Under the pieces are notes generated by a model. The model ran no database searches. It had not been told where the DNA came from and worked only from the letters and a program-made list of their open reading frames with translations. The position numbers were made by a program, and so were the translations under genes. 64,000 bases of DNA, from NCBI GenBank assembly GCA_027627225.1, contig CM051040.1, forward strand, positions 29,679,634 to 29,743,633, given 5' to 3'. This document shows positions 55,889 to 64,000 of this stretch, piece after piece; position 1 is the stretch's first letter, and every line of letters starts with the position of its first letter. This DNA is from Congeria kusceri. Its lineage: Eukaryota; Mollusca; Bivalvia; Myida; Dreissenidae.

Positions 55889-58771
55889 CTCATTAAAATC
55901 ATCTCCAGTTTTACGTTACTATACTATCCGCTAACTGCAATCTACAGTATTCTATAACAGCAATTTCATTTAATTCATCTCCCGTTTAATGTTACTATAG
56001 TATCCTACAACAGCAATCTCATTTAAATCATCTCTAGTTGGACGTTAATATAGTATCCAATAACAGCAATATCAATAAAATCATCGTCAGTTTGACGTTA
56101 CTATATTATCCGCTAACAGCAATTGTAGTATCCTATAACAGCAATCTCATTTAAATCATCTATAGTTTGACGTTACTTTACTATCCTATAATAGCAATCA
56201 CAATAAAAGCATAGTCAGCTTGACGTCACTATACTATCCGCTGACAGCAATCTTAATAAAATCAGCTCCACTTTGACGCTACAATACTATCCGATAACAG
56301 CAATCTCAATAAAATCATTTCCACTGTGACGTCACTTTACTATCTGCTAACAACAATCCAAATAAAATTATCTCCATTAGACGTCACTATACTATCCGCT
56401 ACAGCAATCTATATAAATCATCTTCAGTTTGACGTTACTATGCTATCCGCTAACGGCAATCTCAAACAAACCATCTCCAGTTGGACATTACTATACTATC
56501 CGCTTACAGCAATCTCAATAAAATCATCTCAACTTTGACGTAACTATACTATCCGCTGATAGCGCTCTCAATAAAATCATCTCAACTTTGAAGTTACTAT
56601 ACTATCCGCTAACAGCAGTCTCAATCAAATCATCTCAACTTTGACGTTACTATACTATCCGCTAACAACAATTCTAGTAAAATCATCTCCACTTTAACGT
56701 TACTATACTATCCGCTAAAAGCAATCTCAATGAAATCATCTCCTGTTTAACGTCACTTTATTATCCGCTAACAACAATTCTAGTAAAATCATCTCCACTT
56801 TGACGTTACTATACTTTCCGCAAACAGCAATCTCAATAAAATCATCTCCTGTTTGACGTCACTTTATTATCCGCTAACAGCAATCTCAATAAAATCATCT
56901 CCCGTTTGACGTCATTAAAATATCGGCTAACAGCAATCTCAATAAAGTCATCTCTCGTTTGACGTTACTATACTATCCGCTAACAGCAATCTCAATGAAA
57001 TCATCTCCCGTTTGACGTCACTGTGTTATCCGCTAACAGCAATCTCAATAAAATCATATACCGTTGGACCTCATATACTATGCGCTAAATTGAAATCTCA
57101 ATTCATCTTCAATTTGACACTACTATACTATCCGCTAAGCAATCTCACTAAAATCATCTCCAATTGGACGTCACTATACTATCCGCTAACAGCAATCTCA
57201 ATACAATCATTTCCATTTTAACGTTAATATACTATCCGTTAACAGCAATCTCAATAAAATCATATCCACGTTGACGTTACTATACTGTCCGCTAACAACA
57301 ATCTCAATGAAATCACATTGATTTTGACGTAAGTATACTATCCGCTAATAGCAATGTCAATAAAATCATTTCCCGTTTGACGTCACTGTACTTTACGCTT
57401 ACAGCAATCTCAATAAAATCATATCCCGTTTGGCGTCACCATATTATCTGCTAACAGCAATCTCAATAAAATCATCTCCCATTTGACGTCACTAAACTAT
57501 CCGCTAACAGAAATCTACTATACTATACTCTCCGCTAACAGCAATCTCAATAAATTCATCTACACTTTGACGGCACTATACTATCCGCTAACTTGAATAT
57601 CAATAAAATTGTCACCGGTTGGACGTCACTATACTATCCGCTAACAACAATCTGAATAAAAAATATTCATGTTTGACGTTACTATACTATCCGCTAACAG
57701 CAATCTCAATAAAATCATCTCCACGTTGATGCCCCTATACTATACGCAAACATCAATTTCAATAAAATCATATCTACTTTGACACCACTATACTATCCGC
57801 TACAAATAATCTCAATAAAATCATCTCCATTTTGACATTACTATCAATCCGCTAACAATCTCTATAAAAGCATCTTCAGTTTGACGTTACTATACTATCC
57901 GCTAACAGCAATCTCAATAAAATCATCTCCAGTTTGACGTTACTATACTATCCGCTAAAAGTAATCTCAACAACATCATCTCATGTTTGACGTTATTCAA
58001 CTATCCGCTAACAGCAATCTCAATAAAATCAGCTCTACTTTGACGTTACTGTACTGTCCGCTAACAGCAATGTCAATAAATCATCTCCCGTTTGACGTTT
58101 CTATACTATACTATATTTTAACAGCAATCTCAATAAAATCATATCCCGTTTGACGTTACTTTACTATTGGCTGACAGTAATCTCAATACAATCATCTCCA
58201 GTTTGACGTTACTATACTATCTGCTAACAGCAATCTCAATACAATCATCTCCAGTTTGACGTCACTATACTATCCGCTAACATCAATCTCAATACAATCA
58301 TCTCCAGTTTGACGTTACTATACTATCCGCTAACAGCAATCTCAATACAATCATCTCCAGTTTGACGTTACTATAATAGCAATCTAAATAAAATCAGCTC
58401 TACTTTGACGTTACTGTATTGTCCGCTAACAGCAATCCCAATTAAATAATTTCCACTTTGACGTCACTATACCTTCCGCTGACAGCAATCTCAATACAAT
58501 CATCTCCACTTTGACGTTACTATACTATCCCCAAACAGCAATCTCACTAAAAGTATCTTCAGTCTGACGTTACTATATTATCCGCTAACAGCAATCTCAA
58601 TCAATAAAATCATCTCCATTTTGACGTTACTATAACAGCAATCTCAATAAAATCACCTCCAGTTGGACGTTACTGTACTATCCAGTTGGACGTTACTGTA
58701 CTATCCGCTAACAGCAATCTCATTAAAATTATTTTTAGTTGGACGTTACTATACTATCCGTTAGCAGCTAC
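55888..58771. repeat. 53-bp minisatellite, ~54 units
   Basis: The consensus is CAATCTCAATAAAATCATCT, CCAGTTTGACGTTACTATAC, TATCCGCTAACAG. Units vary by substitutions and small indels, with some truncated units (e.g. near 57500, 58380 and 58630). The array begins directly inside the remnant of copy E exon 3. Short frames in it are artefacts. Confidence 0.95.
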
Positions 58772-58774
58772 AAC

Positions 58775-60300
58775 TAATGGAGCGAGCGTTAGAATTTGAT
58801 TTTAATGAGATTCGATGTTATTTGTTCTATACTTTATATAGGGTGTATTTAACTAAAAACAGATGAACAGTTAAACAAGTCTAATGAGTGAACAGCTTAA
58901 GAAATCAAAACTGTTCTTGTAAAATAGTGTTTTACTTGACTACCAAAGATTTGCCTTGTATAAGGAACCGCACTTCGCAGTATCATCAATGCCTATTAAT
59001 TGCACAACATAAATACAACATATATATATGCAATCACATTTGTTATGTACGGACACTATATAATAATGGCACACATGCACAAGTAGCAGCAGCAACAACA
59101 AACTACAAAAAATGAATAAAAAAAACATAAAAGACTCATATTAGAATTAAAATGGGCATGCGCAGTTTAGTAATGACACTTGATTGGGAATAATTCCGAC
59201 TGAATTACCAGGTCGGAAAGTAGACAGTGTCAGAGGTGTCAAATCTGCATCACTTGAATCGTCTCGTTATCCTTGAAATTGTCTCATTGTCATTGTCTCT
59301 ATTTGAGAACAAAATAAACAGAAAAGCGAAAAACAACGCAATGCTTTTTCTTTAAACATGTATTTGTTACAAAAAAACAGTAGCTCATGCATTGACAATT
59401 TTTATGACAGCATCTTTATACAATCAACTTTATGCTAGTAAATCTTGAATTTTCGAAATAAGCCGCTCAATGATACGAGATCAATGTTCGTAACCAAGAT
59501 AACAGTACAAAAAAGGGACATGTACATCGTGTGTCATATCTCATTATTTAATCTTGGTAACACTTGAATTGGTATGCACAGTTTACATACATTTTATTGG
59601 TGATATAAAGCACAAGTGCGAAACTATTCGATGTAGTGTGCTTTCATGTGCGACTTCACACAATGGTCACACCACGCAACACTATTGGCATTATATTTGA
59701 ACACTGTTAACATTAAAAACATGTATAGGTCAATTATACTTCGAACGTGTGTCGCTCCTTCTAGCTGCACATAGCGACTTTAACATAGTTAGTATCGCCT
59801 GTGGATTGACATTCATTCTCAACAGATCCATGATGGCCCTGTACAAAGGACAAGCATTTTAAACATCTAATCAACAATTGCTTCTAGAGTAAATAACACG
59901 TTCAAAATTGCTCATCGAAAATTCACGTGCTCTGGTTTACAGACATTAAAAAAGACACTTGTTACAAAAGGTCTCCAACAAAAGGTTTACATTTTTAAAA
60001 CTACTGATTCCTATTAACTTTGTAAACGTTTGCTTATCTTCATTTAGGTATTTCCAAATCGAAAAGCAAATTACAAAAGTTAATGAAACGGTTGTATGTT
60101 ATGGAATGCATTTAAAAATATAATGAAAAGTTGTGTCATACAAAAAAAAACAATGCCTAAATGCAAATCATATTAATATTAATGTTTCTTCGTATTGAGT
60201 TATTGAGGCAATCTCAAATGTATATCCAACAATAAAATATACGTAATCCACTAGTAGAAAAAAACTGTATTAACACCTAAACGTTCTTTGTGGCTACTGC
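58775..60300. other. AT-rich DNA without a recognised gene
   Basis: Opposing short frames near 58888-59128 have no recognised domain. No repeat with defined ends was seen. Confidence 0.4.
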
Positions 60301-60306
60301 TCAGTT

Positions 60307-60402
60307 CATCATATAACACCACACACAATCGATTAACACATCATATAACACCACACACAATCGATTAACACACCATATAACACCACACACAATCTATTAA
60401 CA
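60307..60402. repeat. Three 32-bp tandem units
   Basis: The unit is CATCATATAACACCACACAC then AATCGATTAACA, with single changes in the third copy. Confidence 0.85.
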
Positions 60403-60582
60403 CATGAACAAAGACACGCATTTTAAAACTGAGGTAATTACATTGGAACAGTCAATGAAAACCGTTGGGTTTTCGAAAAAAAATCGAACCTGTTGATGTT
60501 AGATGAATACGTATATTTTTGGTAAAGAGTTTAAAACATATTTGTTTTCTTATAATATAAACTACAATATTAATTGCTCTTG

Positions 60583-60925
60583 TCTAAATGTTTCTTGGCT
60601 CATATGGATCCATGCCGGAAGCAAGATGTAACTCGCTCTTACCTAAATATGGTTTGACTCACAGGGATCCATGCCAGAAGCAAGATGTAAATCACTCTTA
60701 CCTAAATGTGGTTTGGCTCACAGGGATCCATGCCAGAGGCAAGATGTGAATCACTCTTACCTAAATATGGTTTGGCTCACAGGGATCAATTTGACGATAA
60801 TTGTAAAACAGCAAAATACAACTTTAATAACGCAAAAAATAGCTTCACTAAGAACAAATCTAACGAAAATAGACAACAAGATGTCAATCACTCTTACCTA
60901 AATGTGGTTTGGCTCATAGGGATGC
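60583..60925. repeat. 59-bp minisatellite interrupted by a 90-bp LINE-derived patch
   Basis: Units contain CATGCCAGAAGCAAGATGTA, ATCACTCTTACCTAAAT and GTTTGGCTCACAGGGATC (starts near 60611, 60670 and 60729). In the fourth unit the segment between GGGATCAA and GATGT is replaced by 60790-60879, which is identical to 63103-63192 in the LINE downstream. Frames crossing it are chimaeric artefacts. Confidence 0.9.
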
Positions 60926-60929
60926 CTGC

Positions 60930-61520
60930 GAGCAATGAGAGTTCGTAGAGTTCCAATCGCTCCGGGGTAAGATTGGACCCTCCTGCCTTCTGTATCCGCA
61001 CGACACTTTCATTGAACTTTGTAGGCATGGTGACTGTTTTTCTATTTAAGAAAACTTAATGTCTATCAAATCTTGTTGTCGAATAACCCACGGAAAGAAG
61101 CACATATACGTATGTATTAAATCGCACAGCTAGAGTGATATGATTATACTCATATCCGTGAGTCATTCGACAATAAATGATCATAAAAAATAATATTTTA
61201 ATTAAGCCTTTATTTTTAAAGGTAATTAATGATTTATTAATACTCCGCCTATCTTTTTGCTAAATACACGTGTAAACACGCAAGTTTTAGTGACGACAAT
61301 AAATCATAACAATTCAAAATAACGTGAGTTTTATTAATACACATTGAGCGAATGACGTCAGTTTGTGATACAATTAAATAAATTGTAACGTCATCTTTTG
61401 TAATATGTGTAATATTACAGTAAAACTACAGTGTAAACAATACCAAAAAACAACAACAACACAACACCAATATATTAAAAAACGTCAACGTTTGTTGTAA
61501 ACGCAAGGTAACCAAGCAAA
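60930..61520. other. LINE 5' flank / probable 5' UTR
   Basis: AT-rich with CAACAACAACAC-type sequence just before ORF1. The 5' end of the LINE could not be defined. Confidence 0.4.
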
Positions 61521-61521
61521 A

Positions 61522-61980
61522 ATGAATCAAATCGAAGAAACAAACGACAGATTAGAATTTCACAGTTTAAGAGAAAACCTGTTATTTCACGGCATCAAAG
61601 AAACATCTAATCAAGAAAACTGTGAGGAACTAGTTAAAAAACTCATTCGAGATGTTCTACACATTGAAGAAAACATCGAACTCGATAGAGTACACAGAAT
61701 AGGAAAGGGGAAGCTCGGGAAAACGAGACCCATCGTAGCTAAATTTCATCGTTACCAAGATAGGCAGCTCGTACGCAAAACCTCATTTGAAAGGAACCAG
61801 GAATTAAAAGCACTAAATCAGAGTGTTGGAATACAACAAACAAAGGCTACGCTCGACAAACGACGAAACCAACAGCGCATAGTTGACAGAGAACGGGCAG
61901 CAGGCAGAACCACCAAATGGGCCGGATCCAAGCTTCTAGTGAAAGGGCAAGACGGAAGTTTTCATGAAATAAAAAATTAG
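61522..61980 (+). CDS. LINE ORF1 (L1-type RNA-binding protein)
   Basis: The 152-codon frame has the fold order of L1 ORF1p-like proteins: a short coiled start, then an RRM-like block (N-L-L-F-H-G-I, E-E-L-V-K-K-L-I), D-R-V-H-R-I-G, and R-P-I-V-A-K-F with D-R-Q-L-V-R-K. A basic C-terminal part follows (T-L-D-K-R-R-N-Q-Q-R). Such proteins coat LINE RNA and act as chaperones. The ATG at 61522 follows an A-rich leader. The frame ends at TAG 61978-61980, and the very next codon opens the ORF2 frame in the same phase. Confidence 0.7.
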   Translation: MNQIEETNDRLEFHSLRENLLFHGIKETSNQENCEELVKKLIRDVLHIEENIELDRVHRIGKGKLGKTRPIVAKFHRYQDRQLVRKTSFERNQELKALNQSVGIQQTKATLDKRRNQQRIVDRERAAGRTTKWAGSKLLVKGQDGSFHEIKN

Positions 61981-64000
61981 GACAATGGGAAGTTAAAAAG
62001 TATATCGTGGAATGTAAATGGACTTGTGCGAAAATTAAATGATATTGACTTTCTAGAATACATTAATCAATATGACATTATTTTATTAAGTGAAACATGG
62101 ATAAATAAAAATGCCAAACAAAATCTGAATATTCAAAGTTTTGAAAGCATACATATTTATGGACATAAATCTTACGGAGTTAAAAAGGGTCGACAAGCCG
62201 GAGGTATTTCAGTTTATTATAAAAATTCATTAAAAGACATAGTATCAGTTGTAGAAATAAATAATTTCGGAATAATTTGGTTAAAGTTAGATAGTACATT
62301 GTTAAATGTTGATAAAAATGTCTATATTTGTTGTACTTACATTCCACCTGTTAATTCGACAGTTTTAAAAGATGAGGATTTTGATTTTTTCGAAGAAATT
62401 GAAAATAATATAGAAACCTATTGTAATTTAGGACACACCTTCATTGTTGGAGATTTAAATTCTAGAACTGGTTTACTATCTGATTTATTAGAATATAATA
62501 AACTTTTAGACGACAAATACATTGAGAATACGTATTCAAATGAACCAAATTCAGGACACGCATGCTTTCCTAAACGAATGAATGAAGATCACACAATTGA
62601 CTGTAAAGGTCGAACATTAATCTCTCTCTGCAAATCAACCAATCATATAATAGGTAACGGACGTTTGCCCGGTGATAGGGCGGGTAATTACACTTTCACC
62701 TCACCACGTGGTCTAAGCGTAACAGACTATTTGTTACTACACCGCGATACATTTCATCGTAATGTCATTCACGAATTTGAAATACTTGATTGGACAGAAT
62801 TCTCTGACCACGCTGCACTGTATTTCAGTTTCCTCACAACTAACAACCTACACGTTCAAAACAATGAAACGAAAACGCAGCAACAAGAAATAAAAATAAT
62901 TTTTGATTGTGATAAAACACACGAATTTAATGTTTTAATAAATGAAAGCAAACAGGTATTAGATACAATTTTTACTGAAAATAATACAAATAATCAAATT
63001 TAAATTTTAACACATTATTTGCAAGAAAACAGCGCTAATGTATTTGGAAAATTGATTACAACAAACAATAAAAATAAAATATTTTTCAAAATGCCTGAAT
63101 GGTTTGACGATAATTGTAAAACAGCAAAATACAACTTTAATAACGCAAAAAATAGCTTCACTAAGAACAAATCTAACGAAAATAGACAACAATTTGTACA
63201 CTGCAGAACTAAATATAATAATGTTCGCAGAAAAGCAAAACATAAATATAAAGTTAATGAAAGTGCACGGCTGTGTAATATTGCAAAAAAACAACCGAAA
63301 TTTTTTTGGAAAACACTTAAAAAATACTACAAATCAAATAATATAAATACGGATCAAACGAAAATGAACGACATGTTCAATCACTTTAAAGACTTGATTG
63401 GAAATGATTCGGTAGATAATATGGATAATGATACAGTATATTTAAGCCGCATCTCATAGCTATATTCAACAACATTTTTGATACTGCACAATACCCCTTG
63501 GAGTTGGGGAAAGGGTTACATCACACCAATATTTAAAGGTGGTGATCCGAGTGATACAAAAAATTACCGTGGAATAACATTGAATAATATTTTATCAAAG
63601 ATATATTCTCAAGTACTATTAAACAGATTGACCAAATGGTGTGATGAAAACACAGTTATTTCTGAATTTCAATTCGGCTACCAAAAAGGAAAGAGCACAG
63701 TTGACTGCATCTTCATCCTCAATAGTAGTATCAATAAGGTTTTTAATTCTGGTCTAAAACTCTATTGCATTTTTATTGATTATGCTAAATGCTATGATAG
63801 TATAAGTCGATCACTATTGTCGCAAAAGTTAATATCAGAACAACTCAGCTCTAAAATGGTTTCTGCACTCAAAGCCATGTATTCATCAGTAAGAGCAGTC
63901 GTCAGGTTAAATAATCAAAGATCCGAATACATCAATTCAAACATGGGTGTAAAACAGGGGGACCCTTGTTCAAGCATCCTGTTCATGATGTTTGTTAATG
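61981..64000 (+). pseudogene. LINE ORF2: APE-type endonuclease and reverse transcriptase, broken and cut by the window edge
   Basis: Right after the ORF1 TAG the same frame opens with I-S-W-N-V-N-G-L, then L-L-S-E-T-W (catalytic Glu), C-T-Y-I-P-P, G-D-L-N-S-R-T-G and S-D-H-A-A-L-Y. That is a full set of APE endonuclease motifs over 61999-62860. A TAA at 63001-63003 and a TAG at 63457-63459 interrupt the frame. Between about 63440 and 63510 the reading frame shifts and shifts back: sequence equivalent to I-F-N-N-I-F-D-T is in another phase, and the connecting reverse transcriptase finger region appears deleted. From 63505 the RT continues with I-T-P-I-F-K-G-G, N-Y-R-G-I-T-L, F-Q-F-G-Y-Q-K-G-K-S-T, F-I-D-Y-A-K-C-Y-D-S and G-V-K-Q-G-D-P-C-S-S. 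The catalytic DD box lies beyond the window. No ATG precedes the endonuclease motifs. Confidence 0.85.

Noticed and set aside
42895..58771. CRISPR-like appearance of the 81-, 42- and 53-bp arrays
   Set aside because: The units are contiguous, with no unique spacers and no cas genes, and the DNA is eukaryotic. They are ordinary satellites.
60671..60948. Short frames over the minisatellite that include LINE-like residues
   Set aside because: They are chimaeras of minisatellite units and the 90-bp LINE patch.

Overview
The window is eukaryotic and most likely from a bivalve mollusc. It is AT-rich, its exons are short and separated by GT..AG introns, and it is crowded with LINE, LTR and inverted-repeat elements and minisatellites of the kind seen in heterodont bivalves. 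A Dreissena-like mussel is my best guess, from the recurring palindromic repeat around GGATTAGCCTGTGC; no species marker is visible.

The host genes form a plus-strand family of small secreted or GPI-anchored cysteine-rich proteins of the Ly6/three-finger superfamily, closest in pattern to Quiver/Sleepless. Each gene has three exons joined by phase-1 introns: a signal-peptide exon, an exon with the first cysteine half (I-K/E-C-Y-x-C), and an exon with the second half (C-x-C-x-T-D-G-C-N-G) plus a hydrophobic GPI tail. One copy is complete and intact (45241-47713). Copy A has exons 2 and 3 (2142-4740), with exon 1 not found. Copy B (29829-33373) is a pseudogene with two in-frame stops in exon 3. 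Copy E (54229-55888) is a decayed relic whose last exon runs into a 53-bp minisatellite. Unpaired signal exons lie at 20226 (start codon lost), 36852 and 39830, and could be alternative first exons or remnants.

Layout: 1-5 kb, copy A with a large CG-rich inverted/tandem repeat element in its last intron. 6.4-12.1 kb, a possible solo LTR and then a complete-ended minus-strand LTR retroelement that encodes only Gag and protease; the two are linked by a textbook -1 frameshift site. 12.9-21 kb, several inverted-repeat (MITE-like) elements, hairpins and a start-less signal exon. 21-29 kb, dispersed and tandem repeats, including units rich in AGGTCA half-sites. 29-34 kb, pseudogene B with a LINE 3' end in intron 1 and about 1 kb of ACT trinucleotides in intron 2. 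34-45 kb, more MITEs, two unpaired signal exons and an 81-bp satellite built on a tRNA-like A box. 45-48 kb, intact gene D. 48-54 kb, a 42-bp satellite, an isolated minus-strand exon resembling half a SEA domain and a nested-palindrome MITE. 54-59 kb, relic E and its 53-bp minisatellite. 60.6-64 kb, a minisatellite carrying a 90-bp patch identical to the neighbouring LINE, then that LINE itself (ORF1, endonuclease, broken reverse transcriptase), which runs off the right edge.

All reading was by eye. Family assignments rest on motif recognition, not on database searches.
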